A stretch of 44,053 bases of DNA. Origin: Clostridia bacterium (GTDB lineage Bacteria > Bacillota > Clostridia > Oscillospirales > Oscillospiraceae). Location: positions 1 through 44,053 of the forward strand of contig SAAS01000012.1 in NCBI GenBank assembly GCA_009929315.1. The letters run 5' to 3'. How positions within the stretch are numbered: the stretch's first letter is position 1; each line of letters starts with the position of its first letter. Positions 1-7,774 of the stretch are shown here, piece after piece. Under the pieces are notes generated by a model. The model was not told where the DNA came from, made no database searches, and was given only the letters and a program-made list of their open reading frames with translations. Both the position numbers and the translations under genes were made by a program.

Positions 1-604
1 GCTTTTTCCATGTAAAAATATATATACCCATTGAAGCCAGGTCGCTTTCTGGGTGCTTGGGCTTTTCGGTGAATTTATAGACAAAGCCCTTTTCGTCCGT
101 GTCCATAATACCGAAGCGCGAAGCCTCATCTATCGGCACGCGAATAACGGCTATGGTGCAGTCCGCGCAGTTTTGCTTGTGCTGCTCGAGCATATCTGCA
201 TAGTCCATTTTATAAATATGGTCGCCGCTTAAAATCACAACATATTCCGGCTCCCACATATCAACGAAGCCGATATTCTGATAAATCGCGTTGGCGGTTC
301 CCGAAAACCACTTGCCGCTGTCCCCATCGCTCTGGTAGGGCGGGAGAATAAACACTCCGCCGCGCTGGGAGTCGAGATCCCAGGGCTGGCCGCTGCCGAT
401 GTAGCTGTTAAGCTGCAGGGGGCGGTATTGTGTGAGCACACCGACAACGTCAATACCGGAATTTGCGCAGTTGCTTAGAGGAAAATCGATTATTCGGTAC
501 TTTCCGCCGAAGGGCACGATGGGTTTTGCGGCGGCACTCGTCAAAGCACGGAGCCTTGAGCCTTGTCCGCCTGCCAGGAGCATTGCAATGCACTCTTTTT
601 TCAT
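1..604 (-). CDS. glgC: Glucose-1-phosphate adenylyltransferase, 3'-truncated by the window edge
   Basis: Makes ADP-glucose from glucose-1-phosphate and ATP, the committed step of bacterial glycogen synthesis in the cytoplasm. Reading the minus strand from the ATG at 604 gives about 201 codons, open to base 1; the usual length is near 380-400, so roughly half is missing. The N-terminus has the nucleotide-binding loop [10 protein letters not shown], then [15 protein letters not shown] and later [11 protein letters not shown], all typical of GlgC. GGAGG lies 8 bases before the ATG. It sits 66 bases downstream of glgB with no terminator between them, so glgB-glgC is probably one transcript. Family assignment is secure from the motifs. 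Confidence 0.95.
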   Translation of the reverse strand, partial: MKKECIAMLLAGGQGSRLRALTSAAAKPIVPFGGKYRIIDFPLSNCANSGIDVVGVLTQYRPLQLNSYIGSGQPWDLDSQRGGVFILPPYQSDGDSGKWFSGTANAIYQNIGFVDMWEPEYVVILSGDHIYKMDYADMLEQHKQNCADCTIAVIRVPIDEASRFGIMDTDEKGFVYKFTEKPKHPESDLASMGIYIFTWKK

Positions 605-670
605 GCGCCGAGCCTCCGATTTCTATTAGTACTATACTATATTTTCTCGCAGAGCAAAATAACAAACAAT

Positions 671-2560
671 TTAATGTGGGGTATTAATGCGTGATTTATG
701 CAAGAATATTCCGGTAAGTGGGGGGATATCCATTTCGATTGAGTGTTTTAAGCCATGCTGTGGAATCGATCCTGAAGAAAAGACCTTTCCTGTACACAGC
801 TGACCGAGTCCGCCGTAGCTCTTATCGTCGGTTGAAAGCAGTACCTTGTAGCTGCCCCCTCCCGTTACGCCCAGACGAAAGTTTTTGGCGGTAACACCTG
901 AGAAATTGCAAACAAATACGATTTCCCTGCCGGAACGGTCACGCCGAATAAAGCCGATAATATTCTTCATACTCTCGTCGGCGCATATCCAGTTAAAGCC
1001 CTGACCGTCGAAATCTAAGTCCCAAAGGGGCTTTTGAGCTTTGTAGAACTTGTTGCTTTCAATAAAATAGGAGTGCAGGGCTGCGTTTTCAAGCTTGTCC
1101 AAGAGCTCCCAAGGAAGCTGTGAGGCAAAATCCCATTCGCTTCGCTGACCAAGCTCGGCGCCCATGAAAAGCAGTTTTTTCCCGGGGTGGGCGAGCATAA
1201 AGGCCCAAAAAGCTCGGACGGTGGCGAATTTTTGTTCGTCCGTTCCCGGAGCCTTTCCGAAAAGCGAACCCTTGAGGTGAACCACCTCGTCGTGAGAAAG
1301 CGGAAGTACAAAGTTCTCGGAAAAAGCGTACATCAGCGAAAAAGTCAAATCGTGGTGCGAGCCTGCCCGAAAATACGGGTCGGTTTTAAGGTAATGCAGA
1401 CTGTCGTTCATCCAGCCCATATTCCACTTGAGGTTAAAACCGAGCCCGCCCGCATCGGTCGGAGCCGTAACAAGCGGCCAGGCGGTGCTTTCCTCCGCAA
1501 TCATAAGCACGCTGTCGTCAAAGAAAAAACAGGTTTCGTTGAGTCTTCTTAAAAATTCAACGGCGTGAAGATTTTCTCTTCCCCCGTATTTATTCTTTTT
1601 CCACTTGCCCTTTTTCCTGTCGTAATCAAGATAAAGCATGGAGGCAACCGCGTCCACGCGAAGACCGTCAATGTGGTATTTTTCGAGCCAGAAGAGAGCC
1701 GAGGAGATTAAAAAACTTCTTACCTCACCCTTGGCATAATCAAAAATGCGTGTTCCCCAGCTCGGGTGCTCCGCCATAAGCGGGTCGGAGTCCTCATAAA
1801 GTCTGCTGCCGTCAAATTCCACCAGCCCATGCGCGTCCTTCGGAAAATGCGCGGGAACCCAGTCCATTATTACGCCTATACCCGCCTTGTGACAGGCGTC
1901 GATGAAAAACATGAGGTCATGCGGTGCGCCGAATCTGGAGGTGGCGGCAAAGTAGCCCGTGCACTGATAGCCCCACGAACCATCGTAGGGAAATTCCGTG
2001 AGCGGCATAAGCTCTATGTGCGTGAAGCCCAGACGCTTAACATAGGGGATAAGCTCCTTGGAGAGCTCTCGGTAGCTGAGAAACTCGCCGTTTTCACTGC
2101 GCCTCCACGAGCCGAGATGGAGCTCGTAAATATTGAGGGGATTATTATAGACCTTGTGCTCACGGCGGCGCTCAAGCCATTTTTCGTCACCCCAGCGATA
2201 GCCTTCAAGAGTACAGAGCCGGGACGCCGTCGCCGGACGAAGCTCCGAAAATGTCCCGTAGGGGTCGGTCTTCCAAAGGATTTGTCCGTCCTTCGCCTTT
2301 ACGGCAAATTTATAGCTGTCAAGCTCATTAAAGCCCGATACTTCGATTTCCCACAGACCCGCGCCGATATTCTTCATTGGGCTTTTATCCGCAGACCAGT
2401 CATTAAAATCACCGACAAGCGAAACGCCCAAAGCGTTCGGCGCCCAGACGCGGAACATTGCGCCGTCCTGCGTCTTGTGCGCGCCGAGATAGTCGCCGGC
2501 GTGCGTGCTTATACCGCCTGAAAAGTCTTCCGAAAAGTCGCTGTTTCGCGCTTTGGTCAT
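671..2560 (-). CDS. glgB: 1,4-alpha-glucan branching enzyme
   Basis: Cuts alpha-1,4 glucan chains and re-attaches them through alpha-1,6 bonds to branch glycogen. The 629-residue protein has an N-terminal CBM48 domain (about residues 25-115), then a GH13 barrel. GLRVDAVASMLY carries the expected nucleophile (Asp303) and MIAEESTAWP the acid/base Glu356; LPLSHDEVVH is the last conserved GH13 region, and a C-terminal beta domain ends the protein. I chose the ATG at 2560 because AGGGGTG precedes it at good spacing; an in-frame TTG seven codons upstream lacks such a site. Length and motifs are those of a complete enzyme. Expressed with glgC. Confidence 0.96.
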   Translation of the reverse strand: MTKARNSDFSEDFSGGISTHAGDYLGAHKTQDGAMFRVWAPNALGVSLVGDFNDWSADKSPMKNIGAGLWEIEVSGFNELDSYKFAVKAKDGQILWKTDPYGTFSELRPATASRLCTLEGYRWGDEKWLERRREHKVYNNPLNIYELHLGSWRRSENGEFLSYRELSKELIPYVKRLGFTHIELMPLTEFPYDGSWGYQCTGYFAATSRFGAPHDLMFFIDACHKAGIGVIMDWVPAHFPKDAHGLVEFDGSRLYEDSDPLMAEHPSWGTRIFDYAKGEVRSFLISSALFWLEKYHIDGLRVDAVASMLYLDYDRKKGKWKKNKYGGRENLHAVEFLRRLNETCFFFDDSVLMIAEESTAWPLVTAPTDAGGLGFNLKWNMGWMNDSLHYLKTDPYFRAGSHHDLTFSLMYAFSENFVLPLSHDEVVHLKGSLFGKAPGTDEQKFATVRAFWAFMLAHPGKKLLFMGAELGQRSEWDFASQLPWELLDKLENAALHSYFIESNKFYKAQKPLWDLDFDGQGFNWICADESMKNIIGFIRRDRSGREIVFVCNFSGVTAKNFRLGVTGGGSYKVLLSTDDKSYGGLGQLCTGKVFSSGSIPQHGLKHSIEMDIPPLTGIFLHKSRINTPH

Positions 2561-2659
2561 AGTGTGTTCACACCCCTGCAAGCAAAAAATTTGTAAAACT
2601 CGGTAAAGCGCTTAAATGAGCAAGAAGAGCGGCTCGATTTTGTAAAAGTTCAATACTTT

Positions 2660-2688
2660 AAAAAACAGCGGGAGTATTCTCCCGCTGT
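2660..2688 (-). terminator. Intrinsic terminator after pth
   Basis: On the minus strand a 10-bp stem ACAGCGGGAG / CTCCCGCTGT with an AATA loop is followed by a T run. The stem begins at the pth stop codon. It separates the prs-pth unit from glgB. Confidence 0.85.
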
Positions 2689-3284
2689 CAGTTAAACATA
2701 TTCATTGCCCTTTCCGTGCCTTGGCCGATAATTACGGAAACAGACTTCGCGGCCTTTTCACACATTTCCGCTATGATGGGTGCGTCTTTGCCACTGAAAG
2801 TACCCAAAACCCAATTGACCATGTCCTCCTCGGTTTCGTTTGAGGCAGGAGCGCCAACGCCGATTTTGATTCGGGGGAAAGCTTCGGTTCCCAAGGCGGA
2901 GATTATGCTTTTAAGACCGTTATGCCCGCCGCTTGAGCCTTTATCGCGAATGCGGATTTTTCCGACAGGAAGAGAAACATCGTCGCAAACCACAATGACA
3001 CGCTCAGCGGGGATTTTGTAGTAAGCCGCGGCGGGAGCCACGGCGTTACCGGATAGATTCATATAGGTTTGGGGCTTTAAAACCAGAACTTTTTCGTTAT
3101 TTACGGAAAAAATGGCGGTAAGCGCATTGAAACGCAGCTTGTTTATCTTTATATTCTCCAACTTTTCCAGCTTGTCTGCCGCGAAAAAACCGACGTTGTG
3201 CCGAGTACCGCTGTATTTTGGTCCGGGATTGCCGAGAAAAACAAGCATCCATTGCGCGCCGCCGGACGCGTTTTTTAAAAACAT
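2688..3284 (-). CDS. pth: Peptidyl-tRNA hydrolase
   Basis: Releases tRNA from prematurely dropped peptidyl-tRNAs, recycling tRNA in translation. The core is clear: FLGNPGPKYSGTRHNVGF contains the catalytic His (about residue 29 from my start), followed by PQTYMNLSG, the VCDDVSLPVG Asp loop and SSGGHNGLKSI. I chose the ATG at 3284 (198 residues), preceded by AAAGGA at a slightly long spacing of 11. It adds a short MFLKNASGGAQW segment before the usual family start; I recall similar extensions in Clostridia. An ATG at 3248 would give the textbook N-terminus but has no visible ribosome binding site. Lies downstream of prs on the same strand. Confidence 0.93.
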   Translation of the reverse strand: MFLKNASGGAQWMLVFLGNPGPKYSGTRHNVGFFAADKLEKLENIKINKLRFNALTAIFSVNNEKVLVLKPQTYMNLSGNAVAPAAAYYKIPAERVIVVCDDVSLPVGKIRIRDKGSSGGHNGLKSIISALGTEAFPRIKIGVGAPASNETEEDMVNWVLGTFSGKDAPIIAEMCEKAAKSVSVIIGQGTERAMNMFN

Positions 3285-3400
3285 AACAGCATAAATCCTT
3301 TCGGCGCCTGCCCGAATATAAATCGTATGTATCAGTTCCCCGCTGGGGCACCGCAATTTGAGTGATTATCGGTCAACCGAAAAAACGGGTATCGGGATAA

Positions 3401-4360
3401 TCAATCGAAAAGTGAGGAGATGGAAACTTCCTCATAAATGCGGGCAATCGCCTCAGCAAAAAGGGAATCGACGGAAAGATATTTAATCTTTGAGCACTTT
3501 TGCTTGGAGGTGTAAGGTATCGTGTCAAGAAGTACAAGCTCCTGAATGGGGCTTTCGCTGATGCGGTCAATAGCGGGGCCGGAGAGAACGCCGTGGGTGG
3601 CACAGGCATAAATTTCCTTTGCTCCGCCGAGTTCAACCAAGGCCTTTGCCGCGCCGCAGAGACTGCCCGCGGTGTCAACCATATCGTCGAGCATGATGAC
3701 GGTTTTGCCCTCAACCTCGCCGATTATATTCATGACCTCGGAACTGTTTGCCTTTTCTCTGCGCTTATCGACAATGGCGAGATTTGTGCCGAGCTTGTGA
3801 GAGAACTTTCTTGCTCTGGCAACGCTGCCGACATCGGGGGAAACGACTATGCAATCGGGGTTGTTTGCGCCGAATTTGTTGTTGAAGTAGTTTGCGAAAA
3901 GAGGACTGCCCAAAAGATTGTCAACGGGAATATCGAAAAAACCCTGAATCTGAGAAGCGTGAAGATCCATTGTCAGGACCCTGTCCGCACCGGCTTCGGT
4001 TATGAGGTTTGCAACCAGCTTTGCGGAAATGGGGTCGCGGCTTTTCGCTTTTCTGTCCTGACGTCCGTAGCCGAAATAGGGGATAACTGCGGTAATACGT
4101 CCCGCTGAGGCTCTGCGCATCGCGTCTGTCATTATGAGCATTTCCATCAGATTGTTGTTGACCGGACTGCAGGTGGATTGAACAATAAAAACATCGGCTC
4201 CGCGTACCGGTTCATTGATGGATATGGATATTTCGCCGTCCGAAAATGCCGTTGCTACCGATTTTCCGAGTTCAATGTTGAGTTTTTTGCAAATTCCCTC
4301 TGCAAGCGCCAGGTTTGAGTTTCCGGCAAAAACCTTGATTTCTTTGCCATGTGAAATCAT
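3401..4360 (-). CDS. prs: Ribose-phosphate pyrophosphokinase
   Basis: Makes PRPP from ribose-5-phosphate and ATP, feeding purine, pyrimidine, histidine, tryptophan and NAD synthesis. At 319 residues it has the standard class I length. Visible family features are FSDGEISISINE (regulatory/flexible region), PYFGYGRQDRKAKSRDPISAK (the nucleotide-binding flexible loop), TMDLHASQIQGFF and the PRPP-binding loop VIMLDDMVDTAGSLCGAA. GAGAGGA precedes the ATG. Pth follows about 115 bases downstream on the same strand, a common housekeeping pairing in Firmicutes. Confidence 0.97.
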   Translation of the reverse strand: MISHGKEIKVFAGNSNLALAEGICKKLNIELGKSVATAFSDGEISISINEPVRGADVFIVQSTCSPVNNNLMEMLIMTDAMRRASAGRITAVIPYFGYGRQDRKAKSRDPISAKLVANLITEAGADRVLTMDLHASQIQGFFDIPVDNLLGSPLFANYFNNKFGANNPDCIVVSPDVGSVARARKFSHKLGTNLAIVDKRREKANSSEVMNIIGEVEGKTVIMLDDMVDTAGSLCGAAKALVELGGAKEIYACATHGVLSGPAIDRISESPIQELVLLDTIPYTSKQKCSKIKYLSVDSLFAEAIARIYEEVSISSLFD

Positions 4361-4630
4361 TTATTTCGTCCTCTCTGTCTTTACATCATACAGTCAAGTC
4401 GCGGCGGTATGACTAATTATTTCAGGGGCGCGGCAGCGCCCGCAGCTTGTCAAGGTCATTATAGCAAATTTGAATTCCAAATAAAAGTGCTAACTATAAC
4501 TTTTTACATATATTTGACGGTTTTTTTCCTGACGGCTCTTAATGTGTTGATTATGCCGAAAGATATTTACAACAAGCCGGTTTTTGTATATACTACATAC
4601 GATATACTGCAAGGAGAATGAACGCTTAAT

Positions 4631-5737
4631 ATGCTTGAATTTGAAGAATACAAAGTAAAACTTAACAACATAAAACCCACGCTTGAGGATTTGGGCGCGG
4701 CGCTGAAACTTGACGAGGCGGAGCGTGAGCTGGATGAACTGACGGCTCAGAGCGAGAAGCCGGGCTTTTGGGAGGATCTTGAAAACTCTCAGAAAGTGCT
4801 TAAAAGAACCAAGCAGCTTCGCAGCAAGCGCGAGGGCTACAAAAAAATGCAGGATGCCTTCGACGACCTTTACACAATATGTGAGATGGCTATTGAAGAA
4901 AATGACGAGTCGATGCTGGACGAGCTCGTGGCAGGCTACAATGCCTTTGAAAAGAAACTGCAGGACACCCGTCTTGCAACTTTGCTTTCGGGCGAATACG
5001 ATTCCTTCGGAGCTATTTTGTCCTTCCACGCCGGAGCGGGCGGAACCGAGGCACAGGACTGGACCTTAATGCTTTTCCGCATGTACCAGCGCTGGGCGGA
5101 GCGCCACGGCTTCACCTGCAAAACCATGGACTATCTCGACGGCGAGGAAGCGGGCATTAAGAGCGCGACCATTTCAATCGAAGGCGAAAATGCCTACGGT
5201 TATCTGAAAAGCGAAAACGGTATACACCGTTTAGTCCGAATTTCTCCCTTCGACGGTTCGGGGCGCCGCCACACAAGCTTTGCCGCTATCGAGGTCATGC
5301 CCGCCTTAACCGAGGATACGGATATGGAAATCCGCTCGGAGGACCTGAAGGTGGACACCTACCGCAGCTCGGGCGCAGGCGGACAGCATGTCAACAAGAC
5401 GGAGAGCGCAATACGAATCACGCATATTCCGTCGGGAGTTGTTGTTTCCTGCCAGACTGAGCGCAGCCAGCACCAGAACCGCGAATATGCAATGAGTATG
5501 CTGCGTTCACGCCTTGCCGAAATTAAGGAACGCCAGCACCTTGAAAAGATTGATGACATCAAGGGCGTGCAGATGAAAATTGAGTGGGGCAGCCAAATCC
5601 GCTCTTATGTTTTCATGCCGTATACCCTCGCGAAGGACCACCGTACAAACTATGAAAACGGCAATATTAACGCTGTTATGGACGGTGACCTTGACGGGTT
5701 TATAAATGCCTATCTGTCCATGAACGCAGGGAAATAA
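4631..5737 (+). CDS. prfB: Peptide chain release factor 2, encoded without a frameshift
   Basis: Terminates translation at UGA and UAA. The 368-residue protein is colinear with E. coli RF2: the UGA-recognition tripeptide SPF falls at 205-207 and the catalytic GGQ at 250-252, the same numbers as in E. coli. Unlike many prfB genes, there is no in-frame TGA near codon 25 and no +1 frameshift window; one frame is open from MLEFEEYK to the end. The start ATG is preceded by AAGGAG about 14 bases upstream, longer than usual, with a four-codon out-of-frame ATG-AAC-GCT-TAA between them. Position 246 is Ser in the YRSSGAGGQ loop. Confidence 0.96.
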   Translation: MLEFEEYKVKLNNIKPTLEDLGAALKLDEAERELDELTAQSEKPGFWEDLENSQKVLKRTKQLRSKREGYKKMQDAFDDLYTICEMAIEENDESMLDELVAGYNAFEKKLQDTRLATLLSGEYDSFGAILSFHAGAGGTEAQDWTLMLFRMYQRWAERHGFTCKTMDYLDGEEAGIKSATISIEGENAYGYLKSENGIHRLVRISPFDGSGRRHTSFAAIEVMPALTEDTDMEIRSEDLKVDTYRSSGAGGQHVNKTESAIRITHIPSGVVVSCQTERSQHQNREYAMSMLRSRLAEIKERQHLEKIDDIKGVQMKIEWGSQIRSYVFMPYTLAKDHRTNYENGNINAVMDGDLDGFINAYLSMNAGK

Positions 5738-5797
5738 GAGCGGAGCCTTAAATGCTTCCGTTCAAAGTAATGAGTTTTATAATCGGAGGTCAAAAAA

Positions 5798-6679
5798 ATG
5801 AAGGGTATTATTCTTGCGGCGGGTAAGGGAACCCGTCTTTATCCGATAACGCACTCGGTGTGCAAGCCGCTGCTTCCGGTCTATGACAAACCGATGATTT
5901 ATTATCCGCTATCCCTCCTGCTCGAAATGGGTATAACGGAAATTCTCATCATCGTCCCGCCGGACGATGAGCAGGCACAGTTCGAGCACCTTCTGGGTAA
6001 CGGGGAGAGCTTCGGAGCGAAAATAAGCTATATTAAGCAGTTTGAAAGACGGGGCATCGCGGATGCCTTTATTCTGGGAGCGGATTTCATCGGCAGCGAG
6101 CGCGTCTGCCTTGCTCTTGGCGACAATATCTTTTTCGGGAGCAACCTCAATGAGAAGCTCCTCACCGCTAAAAACAGCAAGTTCGGGGCTACGGTTTTCG
6201 GCTGCTACATGGAAGACCCGAGTCCTTTCGGAGTGGTCGAGTTCGACAAATGCGGAAAGGTAATCAGCATTGAGGAAAAGCCGACAAACCCCAAATCAAA
6301 TTACATTATTCCCGGCCTTTATTTCTACGACAACAGGGTCATCGATATAGCGAAAACGGTTGAGCCCTCCGCAAGAGGGGAGCTTGAAATTACCTCGGTG
6401 AACAATGCCTACTTGGAAATGGACGACCTGCACGTTGTAACGCTGGATAAGGAAGTCACATGGTTTGACACAGGAAATTCCAGCAGCCTTCTGGACGCCG
6501 CCTGTGCGATTCGGGATTACAGAAACGAAACGGGTCTTCAAATCGGCTGCCTTGAGGAGGTCGCCTATAAAAACGGTCTTATTGATCGCGAAAAACTCCT
6601 GTCCGTTGCAGAGAAGATAAAAATGTCTGACTACGGAAAATACCTCATGGATTTTGCCGAAAGCTCGACAAAGAAGTAA
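5798..6679 (+). CDS. rmlA: Glucose-1-phosphate thymidylyltransferase (RmlA type)
   Basis: Predicted to make dTDP-glucose from dTTP and glucose-1-phosphate, the entry to dTDP-rhamnose and other deoxysugars for cell-surface glycans. At 293 residues it has the RmlA length, with the nucleotide loop AAGKGTRLYPIT, LLPVYDKPMIYYPLS, LGDNIFFG and EEKPTNPKSNY. The loop reads AAGKGTRL where most RmlA have AGGSGTRL. GGAGG lies 8 bases before the ATG. No rmlB, rmlC or rmlD is nearby, so partner enzymes must be elsewhere. It could also belong to another sugar-nucleotide family with the same fold, but the PVYDKPMIYYPLS signature favours RmlA. Confidence 0.9.
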   Translation: MKGIILAAGKGTRLYPITHSVCKPLLPVYDKPMIYYPLSLLLEMGITEILIIVPPDDEQAQFEHLLGNGESFGAKISYIKQFERRGIADAFILGADFIGSERVCLALGDNIFFGSNLNEKLLTAKNSKFGATVFGCYMEDPSPFGVVEFDKCGKVISIEEKPTNPKSNYIIPGLYFYDNRVIDIAKTVEPSARGELEITSVNNAYLEMDDLHVVTLDKEVTWFDTGNSSSLLDAACAIRDYRNETGLQIGCLEEVAYKNGLIDREKLLSVAEKIKMSDYGKYLMDFAESSTKK

Positions 6680-6691
6680 AACTAATCAGTT

Positions 6692-6735
6692 AAAGAGGGA
6701 CTGCGCAAATCGTCGGTTTGCACAGTCCCTCTTGT
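6692..6735. terminator. Bidirectional terminator between rmlA and the GntR gene
   Basis: Stem AAGAGGGACTG (from 6693) pairs with CAGTCCCTCTT (to 6733), with further GCAAA/TTTGC pairing inside. An A-rich flank on one side and a T-rich flank on the other allow it to end both convergent genes. Confidence 0.85.
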
Positions 6736-6761
6736 TATTCGCAAAATATGAGTGGTATGTT

Positions 6762-7466
6762 TTACCTGTAAATTGTTGTGTTGCCGGAAATTGTTTCGTC
6801 AATCGAGTGGGATAAGGTTTCCTTTGCGGCATCCAAATCTCTTGCCCTGATAGCAACGCAGAGCGCGTCAGTTCTCCTGCGCATTGTTTCAAAGCCGTGA
6901 AGCCTGAAAAATCTCTCGAAAAGCGTCGTGTTGGGGGCTTTGAAAGAATAGAAAATGAGCGGCAGCAGGGTGTTGCCCGAGAAACCGCACAGAAGGTGGT
7001 CAAACTCGAAGACTATTTCGGCAGCCTTAACACTGTCGGTGGTTTTATCGAGCTGCGCCGAGCATTTGAAAAGCTGCTTAACTTCGTCATCCGTAATCTT
7101 GGGGATGGCAAGCTCCAGAGCCAACGCCGTCAGCACCTTGCGAATCTGCAGGATAGAAAGAATGTCCGAGTCGGGCAGGGTTCCGCCGTTAAATTTCATG
7201 ATTGAAACCAGAGTGTCGAGCTTTCCTTTTTTGCGATAATCGGCAACATAGGTGCCGCTTCGGGGGACAATTTCCAAAAAGCCCTTGTCCGCAATTTCCG
7301 ACATACCCGCGTTAACGACACTGCGGCTTATATGCATCGACTCGGCAAGCTCCCTTTCAGAGGGCAGCTTCTCTCCGATGGCAAGTTTTCCCGATAAAAT
7401 CATGTTTTCCAGTTGTTCTATAAACAGCTCCTTGAGAGTGGGGGCGCTCAGCTTTGAAAATTCCAT
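6762..7466 (-). CDS. GntR-family regulator, FadR/FCD subfamily
   Basis: Transcription factor with an N-terminal winged helix (GEKLPSERELAESMHISRSVV, about residues 30-55) and a C-terminal all-helical FCD ligand domain. The 234-residue protein starts at the ATG at 7466, preceded by AGGAGG at 9 bases; the longer open frame upstream runs through the promoter and is not coding. FCD regulators usually sense small organic acids such as lactate, pyruvate, gluconate or amino acids; the ligand here is unknown. It is divergent from the Fe-S/FAD oxidoreductase at 7775, and a perfect FadR-type operator lies just upstream, so self-regulation and control of 7775 are likely. Confidence 0.9.
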   Translation of the reverse strand: MEFSKLSAPTLKELFIEQLENMILSGKLAIGEKLPSERELAESMHISRSVVNAGMSEIADKGFLEIVPRSGTYVADYRKKGKLDTLVSIMKFNGGTLPDSDILSILQIRKVLTALALELAIPKITDDEVKQLFKCSAQLDKTTDSVKAAEIVFEFDHLLCGFSGNTLLPLIFYSFKAPNTTLFERFFRLHGFETMRRRTDALCVAIRARDLDAAKETLSHSIDETISGNTTIYR

Positions 7467-7484
7467 AACAAAATTACCTCCTAA

Positions 7485-7501
7485 ATGTGGTTCAACCACA
7501 T
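7485..7501. promoter_or_regulatory. FadR/GntR-type operator, perfect 17-bp palindrome
   Basis: ATGTGGTTCAACCACAT is a perfect inverted repeat around one central base. It contains TGGT-N3-ACCA, the core bound by FCD-type GntR regulators (FadR, PdhR, LldR). It lies between the GntR gene's -10 box and its ribosome binding site, so binding would block its own transcription. Confidence 0.75.
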
Positions 7502-7512
7502 ACCACCTGTAT

Positions 7513-7542
7513 ATTATACCATAAATACAAAGGACGATGCAA
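7513..7542 (-). promoter_or_regulatory. Promoter of the GntR gene
   Basis: On the minus strand TTGCAT (7537-7542) and a perfect TATAAT (7513-7518) are separated by 18 bases; the transcript would run through the operator at 7485-7501 into the gene. Confidence 0.65.
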
Positions 7543-7581
7543 GTGATAATGCTGAAAAAATTAGGCGAAATGCGAGAATTA

Positions 7582-7610
7582 TTGACACCCCCGAAGGGGC
7601 ATGCTATTCT
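7582..7610 (+). promoter_or_regulatory. Sigma-A type promoter for the 7775 gene
   Basis: TTGACA at 7582 and TATTCT at 7605 are separated by 17 bases. The predicted transcript starts near 7617, leaving a leader of about 160 bases before the ATG at 7775. Confidence 0.75.
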
Positions 7611-7620
7611 ATAAGCAGGA

Positions 7621-7738
7621 AAATTGGCGCAACCAGTGGCAGGGCGGCTATACCGTCCAGACTGGTGGGCGCTCAATAGTTTATATTTTAACGTAAGCAA
7701 AGCGGGAAATTCTCAGTAATGGGAACTCTTGCCCGCAT
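7621..7738 (+). promoter_or_regulatory. Structured 5' leader RNA, possible cis-regulatory element
   Basis: The leader can form two strong hairpins. The first is nested: GGCGC (7626-7630) with GCGC near 7669-7672, CCAGT (7633-7637) with ACTGG (7661-7665), and GGCGG with CCGTC inside. The second pairs GCGGG (7702-7706) with CCCGC (7732-7736). I could not match it to a riboswitch class that I know by consensus. The downstream gene is an Fe-S flavoprotein, so a ligand or redox-linked control is conceivable but unproven. Confidence 0.45.
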
Positions 7739-7774
7739 AAAAATGAATGCTTCATAAGGAGAGATTGAACAAAA

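Noticed and set aside
1766..2521. 251-codon open frame on the plus strand inside glgB
   Set aside because: Antisense shadow of a secure GH13 enzyme; no ribosome binding site and no domain.
4409..4621. 70-codon hydrophobic ORF before prfB
   Set aside because: No ribosome binding site, AT-rich, overlaps the prfB promoter region; looks like chance.
4618..4629. Mini-ORF ATG-AAC-GCT-TAA as an RF2 frameshift start
   Set aside because: It ends in TAA, which RF1 also reads, so it cannot sense RF2; the RF2 frame is open without it.
7621..7738. Naming the 7775 leader as a molybdenum-cofactor, glycine, tetrahydrofolate or cobalamin riboswitch
   Set aside because: None of the conserved cores I know for these classes is present.
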